Assembly: GCA_020746995.1 (NCBI GenBank)
Contig: JAGPXD010000002.1
Location: 6,758,001-6,822,000 of the forward strand
DNA length: 64,000 nucleotides
Direction: 5' to 3'
DNA from: Plectosphaerella cucumerina
Taxonomy: Eukaryota > Ascomycota > Sordariomycetes > Glomerellales > Plectosphaerellaceae
Positions 11,669 through 21,118 of this stretch are shown here, in pieces; the first letter of the stretch is position 1; each line of letters begins with the position of its first letter. The position numbers and the translations under genes were made by a program. The notes under the pieces were generated by a model. That model searched no databases and had not been told where the DNA came from. It saw nothing but the letters and a program-made list of their open reading frames with translations.

Positions 11669-13706
11669 AGGCGTCATGATCACACAAGACGTCTTTCGAC
11701 ATGACAAGAGGTAAACAGGACACCCACCCTGTTCCTCTTGCACCTCCAGCTTGATCATAATTGTTCGAGCCACGGCGACCCCTCCCCCGCTTCCGGTCCT
11801 GCCTCCCATCGCCCAAGCACCACCAGCCCAGCCCACCAGTGTCGACCTGGCTCAAAGTCAAAAGGCCCCGGCCCATGAACAGAACCCGCTACGAAACCCT
11901 GGCACGCTAGGATGATATCACGACGATTATGAAGAATCATGATTTACGACTGCGGGCAATCGTTTTCCAGCTGTTTCATCACCTGGCATCTCTGTTCAAT
12001 GGGCATCAACACAGGAACCCCAGCGGCCGAACCACTTGCTTCGTGGCTTGTGGGGGTGGCATTCTGGGGCGACAAGAGGGCTGTCCGCTAGGAATATCTG
12101 CATTTCCCAAAGACAAAAATCCTGTCATCCTTGACCAACGGCCGGGCTGAGCTGGCGAGATAGACTCAACACTGGCGCTTGCTTTTCCTTCCCTCCCTAC
12201 ATGCTCTGGCAGAGCAAACCTTTTCCCCTGCTCTGGCCTTTCCTCGGCCTGGCTCCCTACAGGCTGGCCTAAACGTGTCTGCTTTCCACTCTCTCAGAGG
12301 ACCATTCACTGATCAAACTCGTGTTGTGATAGGTGATCGCCGTCATTACTAATTCCCGACTCCTCCCTGCCGGACTGCCTATCGCGGAAGCGCGGGACAC
12401 GGCTGCAGGTGTGTGGGCTGATGGCGAGGCTTGGCTTTGAATCAAACACACCTGGCCATGCCGCCCGCCACCACCCAACCACCGATGCAGAAACGACGAC
12501 GTTGTGTCCCGTGCGATCCGCGACACGTGTGCCCCGACAAAACCGGGCCCGGGAACTACCCCCACGAGTCGAATTTGCGGCTGAGAATGGCCGAATCGAA
12601 AATCTCGGAGATGCGGGATGCCGGAGACGCAGAATCGACGATGACGAGGGTGCGGGTGGTGGTGTGGGATGTGGCGACGGGAATGTGGAGGAGGGGTGGT
12701 CCGCGCTCCTCTTCCAAGGTTTGGCAGCTAGGCACAGATGCTTATCAGGAAGTGGTCCGCTCGCACGTACAAGGGAGAAAGTATGGAGAATGCCCGGTGA
12801 AGGATGCCAACAGCCTCAGACAGCTGACTGCATCGGGAGGGATGAGCGGTGAGGGAGTCTGGACTGGTCGGGTGTGCGGATACAAAGCAGGATGGAAGGA
12901 TGATATTGGTTGGACGATTTCGCCCCTTATTTTTTCCCCTTTTCTCTTCACTTGTCATGTTCTGATATTTCATGTCCCCTGTTTCATATTCACTTGCGTT
13001 TCTTGCTGTGCTGGGAGCATCTCACGGGTGAACTACCTCGTCTGACAATGCGTTGAGCTGGACGTCTGTCGGCCGGAAAAAAGATCTCGCAGGGCAGAGA
13101 GCATGTTCACAGCACCATATATGCCAGATAGCAGAGAGCCGCAGTAAAAGCGGCTGGCGAATGATGACTTATGACCCCCAAATAATAGAAGACAATACAC
13201 CGCAGATGTGCAGCTCGGCCGGGAAACTGCGGATGGCGGAGACGGGCAACGGGCAAGGAAAAGAATGAGGGGACCGGACCACGTCCTGCACACTACTGTA
13301 TCCCGTGCGTTCTAGCGATGCACCATGCAAGCCGGAGGCTCGGCGGGCTGCGGGATGGGCCCCCGAGGAGGGGCGGTGAGTGCTCGTGTCACCCTCGGCA
13401 TCCAGTGCGAATCAGACGGTGGGAGCATGCGAGACGGGTGCGAGCAGAGACCACCGATCTCGTCTTCATGTAGAGGGCATCTGACCTGGAACAATCAATC
13501 TGTAAGGTTTGGGATGATAACTTCAAGAGGAAAGGGCCATGACGGAAGCAGAACGCGTCACCTTAAGCCTAGTGCCGGATATGCGGCTTCAATCGACTTG
13601 TCATGGTACTCATATGTACAGGATTGTTCAAATACAAATTGCCCTGGTGGCAATAGCTCTCACTCCTACACTTATTCGCCACGAGACGGAAAGCAGCAGC
13701 CGTTCG
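11669..13706. other. Intergenic between convergent genes, no gene seen
   Basis: The DUF3824-like gene (+) and CLF1 (-) converge here with about 2 kb between stop codons. The longest open frame (12431-13045, 204 codons) ends in a Phe/Cys-rich string with no known family, overlaps a competing frame, and is not convincing. No RNA gene was recognised. Confidence 0.5.
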
Positions 13707-15746
13707 TTACGCCTCCGCATCCGCTTCCGCGTCGGCGGCCGGCTGCTTCCACTTCCGCGCCATGGCGAGCAGGTCCGACACGCCCTGGGACTGCTGCTCG
13801 TCGGCGGGGAAGATGTAGTCGACGTACTCCTCGAAGCTGTCGTCCTCGAGGCGCCGCCTGCGCTTGACCCTGCGCGGCATCTGCTTCTGGACCTTGTCCA
13901 CGTCCTCCTGCGAGCCGTGCGTCTTCTCGAACGACAGCCAGGCGTTGAGCAGCGTCAACGTCTCCTCCTTGAGGTCCTTGTCGCGCATGCCCTTGTGCGC
14001 CCGCTGGAACACCTGCCTGGCGCGCGTCTTGGCCTCCTCCTTGATGGGCCGCTCCTCGTCCTCTCCGGCGTCCTCGTCCTCGTCCTCTTCCGAGGCGTTG
14101 AGCTCAAAGTGCGCAAAGCTGATCCAGACCTTGACGTGGTCTGTCTTCTCCAGCAGGCGCTCGTACAGCTTGCGAGCGTTCTCGTACTCGCCTTCTTCTT
14201 CCTCAAAGTCGATGAAGGCCTTCCAGAGGAGCTCCGGCATGTCCAGTGCCGGCTGGCTGACGGCGAGCTCGAAGATGGCGCGCGTTCTGTCGAGATCGTC
14301 CAGGCCCCTCTCGAGCTCGGCGAACTTGATCCAAGTCTGGCAGTTGGCGGGGTTCCACTCGATGTGCTTCTCGTAGAGCGTTCGGCATCTGACAAACTCG
14401 AAAAGCTTGAGCTCCAGCTCAATGTACCCGCGGAACAGCTTGTCCTTCGGGCACATGCCGATGGCCATCCCCAGGGTTTTCCGCGCCGTGGTGAGCTCGC
14501 CCTGGCGGATCTCGAAGTGCGCTTTCAGCAGCCAGATCTTGGCAAAGGTAAACTTCTTGTGAGGTATCAGGTCGAGACAGACTTTGTACACCTGTCGTGC
14601 CCTGTCGATGTCCTTGGCCTCGAGCTCCTCCCACAACGCGTAGTTGATCCAAAGGTAGATGTATCTCCTCCAGAACCTCTTTTCTTGCGCCGGCGGAACC
14701 TGGGCGACTGCTCGTTCGTAAACGTCCCGAATCCGGTCGGCGTCCCCTGACGTCTCTTCTAGCCGGGTGTAGTCGAACCAGTTGTCGTAGTTCTTGGGGT
14801 TTTCCTTGACCTGTGCCTCGTAGTATACCCGCCGCTTGGAGAGCACCACGTCCTCCACGCCGTCCTGGTCGCCGTACTGCTTCTCAAACGTCGTGTAGGC
14901 CTTGTGGAGAATCATCGCCTTTGAGCGAGGCATCCGGTCGAGGGCGTATTTGTAGATAGCCCTTGCCCTCTCGTACTCCTTCATTTTCGCTTCGAATCGC
15001 GCGTAGGCAATGAAAAGCCGCTCGTCGGCAAAGTCGTCTCCCAATGTTTCCACGGCCAGGCCAAACACGTCGCGCACCATGTCGCTTGTGCCGTTCTCCT
15101 CCTCAAACTTGGCCCATTTGATCCAATTGCGAGGCTCGGGGTGGACCGTCGTGAAGGCCCTGAAGATGTCGCGGGCTCTGTCGAATTCGCCGTATCTCTT
15201 CTCCAGCTTGATGTAGGCGCCCCAGGCGGCTTCATCCGGCTGCCACTGCATCCAACGGTCGAAGACTTTTCGCGTGCCAGGGACATTGCCAAGCATCTCC
15301 TCCATGTAGACGTACTTGTACCACATCTTGTCGACACGGGGCAGGCGCGTCACCGCCCGGTCCAGGAGGTTGCGGGCATGGTTGATGTTCCTTGTCTTCA
15401 TCTCGGCCTCGACGTATCTCGTCCAAAGAACGACGGAGTTGGGATGAACATCGAGAGCGCGTTCAAAGATGGACCTGGCGCGCGCCAGCTCCTTGTTCTG
15501 AATCTCCCATTCGGCATATCGGGTCCAGTTGTTGAGGTTGACGCGGTTGCGCCGGACATATTCCTCGAACTCGCGACGCTTGCGGCCCTGAAACTCGTGA
15601 AGCTCCTCCAAGTCGGCGAACCTCTGTGTCGGAGCCTGAAGGGCGACTTCTTGTCGGTCGACGGCCTCGCGAAGAAGCTGCTCCGCGGAGATCTGGACAG
15701 GCGCGGCGGCCTTATTCTTGACCTTTGGCGCTCGGGAGGACTCCAT
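13707..15746 (-). CDS. CLF1: Pre-mRNA splicing factor CLF1 (Syf3/crooked-neck)
   Basis: A single exon encodes 679 residues, matching the usual length of Clf1/Crooked neck. Nearly the whole protein consists of HAT (half-a-TPR) repeats with the recurring pattern of Trp, aromatic and Ala-Arg residues, for example NWTRYAEWEIQNKELARARS and VLWTRYVEAEMKTRNINHAR, continuing to about residue 590. An acidic stretch (EEDEDEDAGEDEE) interrupts the late repeats, and the C-terminus is Ala/Asp/Glu-rich. Family knowledge: Clf1 is a scaffold of the Prp19-associated (NTC) complex and is needed for spliceosome activation in the nucleus. The ATG at 15746 begins the conserved N-terminus that leads into the ISAEQLLREA motif. 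The gene lies head-to-head with PRP31. Confidence 0.97.
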   Translation of the reverse strand: MESSRAPKVKNKAAAPVQISAEQLLREAVDRQEVALQAPTQRFADLEELHEFQGRKRREFEEYVRRNRVNLNNWTRYAEWEIQNKELARARSIFERALDVHPNSVVLWTRYVEAEMKTRNINHARNLLDRAVTRLPRVDKMWYKYVYMEEMLGNVPGTRKVFDRWMQWQPDEAAWGAYIKLEKRYGEFDRARDIFRAFTTVHPEPRNWIKWAKFEEENGTSDMVRDVFGLAVETLGDDFADERLFIAYARFEAKMKEYERARAIYKYALDRMPRSKAMILHKAYTTFEKQYGDQDGVEDVVLSKRRVYYEAQVKENPKNYDNWFDYTRLEETSGDADRIRDVYERAVAQVPPAQEKRFWRRYIYLWINYALWEELEAKDIDRARQVYKVCLDLIPHKKFTFAKIWLLKAHFEIRQGELTTARKTLGMAIGMCPKDKLFRGYIELELKLFEFVRCRTLYEKHIEWNPANCQTWIKFAELERGLDDLDRTRAIFELAVSQPALDMPELLWKAFIDFEEEEGEYENARKLYERLLEKTDHVKVWISFAHFELNASEEDEDEDAGEDEERPIKEEAKTRARQVFQRAHKGMRDKDLKEETLTLLNAWLSFEKTHGSQEDVDKVQKQMPRRVKRRRRLEDDSFEEYVDYIFPADEQQSQGVSDLLAMARKWKQPAADAEADAEA

Positions 15747-16087
15747 GGCGGGTGGTTGTTTCGGTGGATGACCAAGGCTGGTAGAGAGAAGGCCAAAGGT
15801 GGCCTTTGGTGCCGATATTCGATTGAAGCCGAGAGACCTCCTGGCGTGGAAGGAAGCTGAAGTTGGCCAAGGTCCTATGCCGTCGCGATCTTCTGCGCCT
15901 ACCTACGTTTGTTCGTCGTTATCTTATCATGTCGGCAGCCACACTGTGGTGGCTTGCGCCACTTGGTCCCCACTTCAGCCTCGCAAGGCTTCCATCAACT
16001 TTTGATGCTTTCCAGCGCTCGCGCTTGCAAACCAGGCATCTACATCACCGATCATTCCTATTGCGGTGCCTGCCCGAATCCGAAACC
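15747..16087. promoter_or_regulatory. Shared divergent promoter region CLF1/PRP31
   Basis: Only 341 bp separate the start codons of CLF1 (-) and PRP31 (+), so both leaders and promoters must fit here. Two overlapping GATA-type cores are visible at 15919-15928 (TTATCTTATC, cores on the minus strand). No TATA box is evident. Co-regulation of the two spliceosome genes is an inference from the spacing. Confidence 0.6.
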
Positions 16088-17996
16088 ATGTCGACACTCG
16101 CAGACGAGCTTCTCCAGGACTTCGAAGACTCTGGATCCGAGGCTGGCGATGACAACCTGCAAGATGAGACGAACGGCCTGATTGACGCGCCCAGCGCTGT
16201 CGCAAATGGTGGCGGTGCGGACTCGATGGATATCGACGGCGGCGAGTCTGGCGACGAAGAATCCGACCTCAACACGGGAGTACTTGGCGGAGAAGACGAA
16301 ACAAAAGCCAAGGTCGAGAAGATGGAGCTTGGCGGCGTCGACGACGTCCGAAGCGTGGCCAGTCTGATGCAGACGCTGGAACCCGTGCTACAGGTATGAC
16401 CCCCAAACCCCTTGCTGCTGCTTTTGCTGCGAGCATGACGTTTACGTTCCTTCCTTGAGACATAGCCCTGACGACTCGGCTCAACTGTAGAAAATCGAAA
16501 CGTTCAAATCGCAGGCTGCCACGACACAGGTGTTGGGCAACATCGAGGACCATCCCGAGTACCACCTCCTGACGCAGTCGAACAGCCTTTCGACCCTGAT
16601 CGACGGCGAAATCATGCTTGTTCACAAGTTCATCCGCGACCACTACTCGGTCCGCTTCCCGGAGCTGGAGACCCTCATCAACAACCCTCTCGAATACGCA
16701 AAGGTGGTCGCCATCCTAGGCAACGGCCCTCTGGATTCGGAAAACATCAAGAGACTGCAAACGTCCACGGACAATGTTCTCCGTGCCTCTCTTAAGTCCG
16801 TACTGGACGGCCCGTCGCTCATGATCGTCACGGTCGAGGCAACTACCAGCAAGGGCCGTGAGCTGAGCCCGGCAGAGCTGTCCAGGGTGACAAGAGCTTG
16901 CGAGATGCTGCTGAATCTTGATAAGGCCAAGAGGACCCTGACGGAGTATGTGCAGTCGCGCATGAACATCTTTGCGCCGAACCTGACTACCTTGATCGGG
17001 TCGCTCACGGCTGCTCAACTCCTGAACGCGGCCGGGGGACTGACGGGTCTGTCCAAGACGCCTGCGTGCAACATCGCGGCATGGGGCTCCAAGAAAGGTG
17101 CCAACGCGGCCGGACTGGCAACAAACATCGGCGTGCGACAACAAGGATATCTCTACCACTCACCGATCGTGCAGGGCATCCCTAATGATCTCAAGAGACA
17201 GGCGATGCGGATTGTGTCGGCAAAGCTGGTCCTCGCTGCCAGGGTTGACCGGATTCACTCCAGCCCGGACGGCGCCACTGGAGAAGAGCTCAAGTCAGCA
17301 TGCCTGGAGAGACTCGACAAGCTTACCGAGCCACCCCCGAACAAGGGCGGCAGGGCACTCCCGGTCCCCGACGACAAGCCTGCACGCAAGAGGGGTGGCA
17401 GGCGAGCAAGGAAGGCTAAGGAGGCGACAGCCATGACGGAGCTCCGCAAGGCCCAGAACCGCATGGCCTTTGGCAAGGAGGAGAAGGAGATCGGTTATGG
17501 CACGGGCGAGGGCACGGCCGGCATGGGTATGATTGGACAGTCCACCGACGGCAAGATTCGGAATCTCCAGGTCGACCAGCGCACCAGGGCCAAGCTCAGC
17601 GCCAAAAACAAGGGCTGGGGTGGCGCAACCCCCCTCAACGGCTCCGCGTCCTCGCTCCGCGGCTTCGGCCAAGGTGCCCCCAACATGGACCTGCGGGGCA
17701 AGGGTCTGCGCACATCAGGCGTGGGCAGCTCGATGCCCGGCGCAGCTGGCGCGGGCACCATGTCGTCGCTAGCTTTCACGCCGGTCCAGGGACTCGAGCT
17801 CGTGGACCCGAAGATGCAGGCGGAGCTTAGTCGCAAGAGGAAAGCGGAGGAGGACAGGTGGTTCAAGGGTGGCACCTTCACGCAGGTCGGTGGCGGTAAC
17901 GACAGCTTCAAGAAGCCTGACCTCCCTCCCAGCAAAAAGGTTGACACCGGCGCGGGAAAGATGGGACCGCCTCCACCCCCGCCGCGGAGAGCATGA
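16088..17996 (+). CDS. PRP31: U4/U6 snRNP protein PRP31
   Basis: Two exons (16088-16393, 16491-17996) give 603 residues. The first 100 are acidic and open with MSTLADELLQDFEDSGSE. Exon 2 carries the NOSIC-type region, including NPLEYAKVVAILGNGPLDSE. The Nop domain follows around residues 205-345 with NIAAWGSKKGANAAGLATN and a Tyr-His segment, then a Prp31 C-terminal domain with RMAFGKEEKEIGYGTGEG and a Lys-rich block, and a Pro-rich end. Family knowledge: Prp31 binds the 15.5K-U4 snRNA complex and bridges U4/U6 to U5 in the tri-snRNP. The intron (16394-16490) has GTATGA and TGTAG ends, and phase is preserved. The ATG at 16088 has A at -3. Confidence 0.97.
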
Positions 17997-18842
17997 TGGA
18001 CAAGCAACCTAGAGGTCAAGCCCGACCCTTCAGATGAAGGTTGGCCCGACCTGCTAGCGTGTTGTATTCAGGGTGTTTTTCAGAAGGGTCTGCAGGGACA
18101 GGAAGACGGAGGAAGGAAGGAGCGCGGCGTTTTGGGATTTCTTGGTCATTCATCTGTCACGGCGGGCATGTCTGGGGTCTTGCGTCGACAACAGCAGGAA
18201 CCAGTCCAGATTGGAGAGAGTGTAAGGCTAAGTAGGGTGGTAGTCAAACGGCATCGAATTCGACACAAGCCCGTCATCTTCGTTCATTGGGCGAGCATGG
18301 GAAACGAAATCCCGGTCTCGATGTTGCTCAAGCCGGACCAGCGCGGACTACCCCTCACCTCGAAACATCAGCAGGCTTCTTCGGCAATTACATCCAGCTG
18401 TAAATGCCGTCGACGTGACCCCTTCGTCGCAACTTTCATTTCAAGGGTTGTCCCGAAGCCAAACGCCCATGCTAATGGTAGTGGCAGAAAAGGTTGTTTA
18501 GTCGTCCCTCCAAGGGGCGGCCTTGTAAGCTTCGGACTAGCCTTCGGGTGAGAGCCCGCGGGGCCTGGATGCTGCCACCACACGAGCCTCGTGCTCGGTG
18601 ACTTCCAGGTTCCTCAACAGTTACACCCGACAGATCATGCCGTCCCTTTATGGGGCAAACGGGCAAGTATCGTTTCATCATCATACAGAGGCTGAAGTGT
18701 AAATGTGACTCAGCCTCACATTTTATTCGCGGCAATATTAATTTATCAAGGCAGGTTTCGTTCAGGCAAAGGAGGAATTGCAAGTAAGACCCGACTGCTC
18801 GACCATCTGAAGATCCTTTGCTAGCATCCACTAGCATCCACT
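17997..18842. promoter_or_regulatory. Intergenic: PRP31 3' side and argininosuccinate lyase promoter
   Basis: No gene is seen. The right part is the promoter of the lyase gene. It contains a TGACTCA element and, just before the start codon, a CTAGCATCCA decamer present in two full copies and one partial (about 18821-18843). Confidence 0.55.
18706..18712. promoter_or_regulatory. TGACTCA site, candidate CPC1/Gcn4 target
   Basis: A perfect copy of the Gcn4/CPC1/CpcA consensus lies 131 bp upstream of the argininosuccinate lyase ATG. In ascomycetes this element mediates general (cross-pathway) control of amino acid biosynthesis, which includes arginine genes. Function at this copy is inferred from sequence and position only. 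Confidence 0.6.
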
Positions 18843-20305
18843 ATGGCATCCAACCCGTCGACCCTCCTCTGGGGGGGTCGCTTCACAGGTCGGTACTGCT
18901 CTGTCAACCCCGTGACTCCCGTGGCGAAACGAACTAACTGCGTCGCCGTACAGACAAGATGAACAACCTCATGGTTATCTTCAACGAGTCACTCCCCTTC
19001 GACAAGGTGCTGCACGAGGCTGACGTCCGGGGCTCCATCACATTTGCCAAGGCACTGCGACAGGTCGACCTGCTCACCGACGAGGAGCTCGGCGAGATCA
19101 CCAGGGGCCTCGAGACTGTCGAGAAGGAGTGGGTTGACGGCAAATTCATCATCCATCCTGCTGTTGATGAGGACATCCACACGGCCAACGAGCGTCGTCT
19201 AGCTGAGCTCATCGGCCCGACCATCGCTGGCAAGCTTCACACAGGCCGCTCCCGCAACGAGCAGATCGCTACCGACATGCGCCTTTGGGTGCGAGCCCAG
19301 CTCGATGACCTCTCAGAACAACTGCGCGCTGCCCTGGCCGTTTGCGCCGCCCGCGCCAAGGCAGAGATCGATGTACTGATGCCCGGCTACACCCACTTCC
19401 AGCGCGCCCAGCCAGTCCGTTTCTCCCAATGGTTACTCTCCCACGCCACCTACCTTATGGGCGACCTGCAAAGGCTTCACGGCGTCCGTGACCGCACCAA
19501 CAGCTGTCCCCTCGGTGTTGGCGCCCTGGCGGGAAACCCCTTTGGCATCGACCGCACCTTTCTCGCCGAGGGCCTAGGCTTCTCCTCCGTCCACCCTAAC
19601 AGCTTAGCAGCGGTCGCGGATCGTGACTTTGTCGCAGAGATCCTGCAGTGGTCGAGCTTGCTGATGGTGCACCTTAGCCGCCTTAGCGAAGACCTGATTA
19701 TCTATTCAACAGCCGAGTTAGGTTTCGTCCGGGTTGCCGACGCCTACAGCACCGGTAGTAGTTTGATGCCCCAGAAGAAGAACCCCGACAGCCTCGAGCT
19801 GATCCGGGGAAAGGCTGGCAGGGTCATGGGGCAGGCATCGGGCTTCCTTTCCACCCTCAAAAGCCATCCGACCGCGTACAACAAGGACCTCCAAGAGTCA
19901 GTGGAGCCACTCCTCGACTGCGTCAAGACAGTTTCGAATTGCCTGCGAATTGCCACCGGCGTCCTGGGCACGCTGCAGATCAACTCCGAGAAGATGAAGG
20001 CAGCCCTCACGGCTGACATGCTCGCTACCGACGTCGCCGACTATCTCGTCCTAAAGGGCATGCCATTTCGGCAGACGCACCACATCGCTGGCGCCGTTGT
20101 CCGCAAGGCAGAAGAGAATGGTGTCTCCATCGCCGAACTAGATCTGCCGGAGCTTCAGAAGATCTCGCCCCAGTTTGAGGCTGACATTGCCGACGTCTTC
20201 GACTTCGAGCGGAGTGTCGAGAGGAGGTCTGCCCAGGGGGGTACGAGCCGTAGCGCAGTACTCGGTCAAATTTCCGACATCGAGACGTATCTCGCCGGGC
20301 ATTAA
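18843..20305 (+). CDS. Argininosuccinate lyase
   Basis: Two exons (18843-18888, 18954-20305) give 465 residues, the standard length for the enzyme. It cleaves argininosuccinate to arginine and fumarate, the last step of arginine synthesis. Family signatures are LWGGRF at the N-terminus, DEDIHTANERRL, KLHTGRSRNEQ, PGYTHFQRAQP (with the conserved His), and the fumarase/aspartase-superfamily signature GSSLMPQKKNPDS near residue 281. The catalytic Ser loop and Lys are intact. The 65-nt intron begins GTCGGT and ends ACAG, with a CTAAC branch-like site; exon 1 encodes only 15 residues plus one base. By memory, the core looks closer to the animal-type enzyme than to yeast Arg4, which leaves open that this is a paralogue of the main arginine gene. 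The TGACTCA site upstream argues for amino-acid control. Confidence 0.93.
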
Positions 20306-20441
20306 ACCTGCAGGCCGAGGATGGCCATCTGCCACTAGGTAGGCAGGATTTGATTTTCGTGTCTGGTCAAAGGCGCAAATGACATGGTACGTTTCCCCCG
20401 GGGCAACGAGACATGTCGGAGCTAGAGGATCTTTTGATGGT

Positions 20442-20466
20442 CGTTTTCCATATTGAATGGAAAACG
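20442..20466. repeat. Perfect 10-bp hairpin downstream of argininosuccinate lyase
   Basis: The arms CGTTTTCCAT (20442-20451) and ATGGAAAACG (20457-20466) are perfectly complementary around a 5-nt spacer. It lies 137 bp after the stop codon of the lyase gene and could form in the 3' UTR. It may instead be a remnant repeat. Confidence 0.6.
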
Positions 20467-20663
20467 GGGAGGTTAGTATAACACTCAGCTTACTATAGAC
20501 ATGGGGAGGACCCGACATAGGGGTTAGACAAGTAACGATAAACTAAGCAGAGGCTTAATACTAGAGATTGTATCTATGATACAGTGGGAGTATAGGATAT
20601 ACGGTGAAATTTGTGCATGTATGGTTGAGTTATACAGGCTGCGCCACGAGTCTTGTCAGTGTC

Positions 20664-21005
20664 GCTCAGGGGATGAACGTCGCATAGTAAGTCGCGAGTA
20701 TCACATAACATTTTCAGTCCGCCACACCAGCTTCAGGGGGATTCATTCAGCATGCCTATCTACCCAGGGACTTATTACGTCGTGGGTCGATTAACTCGCT
20801 GCTTCTGTCCACCCGCTGCGTCGGTTGATCTGCTGCGTCGGTTGATCTGCTGCGTCGGTTGATCTGCTGCGTCGGTTGACCTTCTCGTCGGTTGACCTGC
20901 TATCTCCGAGGAGATTCTGCTGGCTGTACAGGTGCCGTTTTAAGTACTAGGACAGTACTATGCGATACTCGCGACTTACTATGCGACTTTCGTCAATCCC
21001 CTCGC
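20664..21005. mobile_element. MITE-like element with inverted terminal arms
   Basis: A 24-bp segment at 20679-20702 is repeated without mismatch in inverse orientation at 20964-20987. The similarity extends imperfectly outward to about 20664 and 21005 (GGGGAT-type flanks), giving arms of about 44 bp around a roughly 260-bp interior with no open frame of note. The interior carries a 17-bp tandem array. The structure resembles a small non-autonomous DNA element. I could not identify a clear target-site duplication, and no transposase is present, so classification is by shape only. Confidence 0.45.
20814..20899. repeat. 17-bp tandem repeat array
   Basis: The unit TGCTGCGTCGGTTGATC recurs about four times head to tail, followed by a degenerate fifth copy ending near 20899. 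The array lies inside the inverted-repeat element and does not appear elsewhere in the window as far as I could see. Confidence 0.75.
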
Positions 21006-21118
21006 TCAGAGGCTAAAAACAGCGAGGCTCTAGAGCCCATCCGCTTCAGACATGGCCGAGTAAAACCCCATCTCTGAGGTTCTGGTCATGGGATTTACTG
21101 GGGAAGCATGGAGGCTAG

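Noticed and set aside
12431..13045. 204-codon plus-strand open frame
   Set aside because: Composition changes abruptly to Phe/Cys/Ile-rich, a competing frame overlaps, and no family is recognised.
13539..14750. 403-codon plus-strand open frame
   Set aside because: Antisense to the HAT-repeat region of CLF1; Leu/Val/Arg-rich mirror of a GC-rich coding strand.
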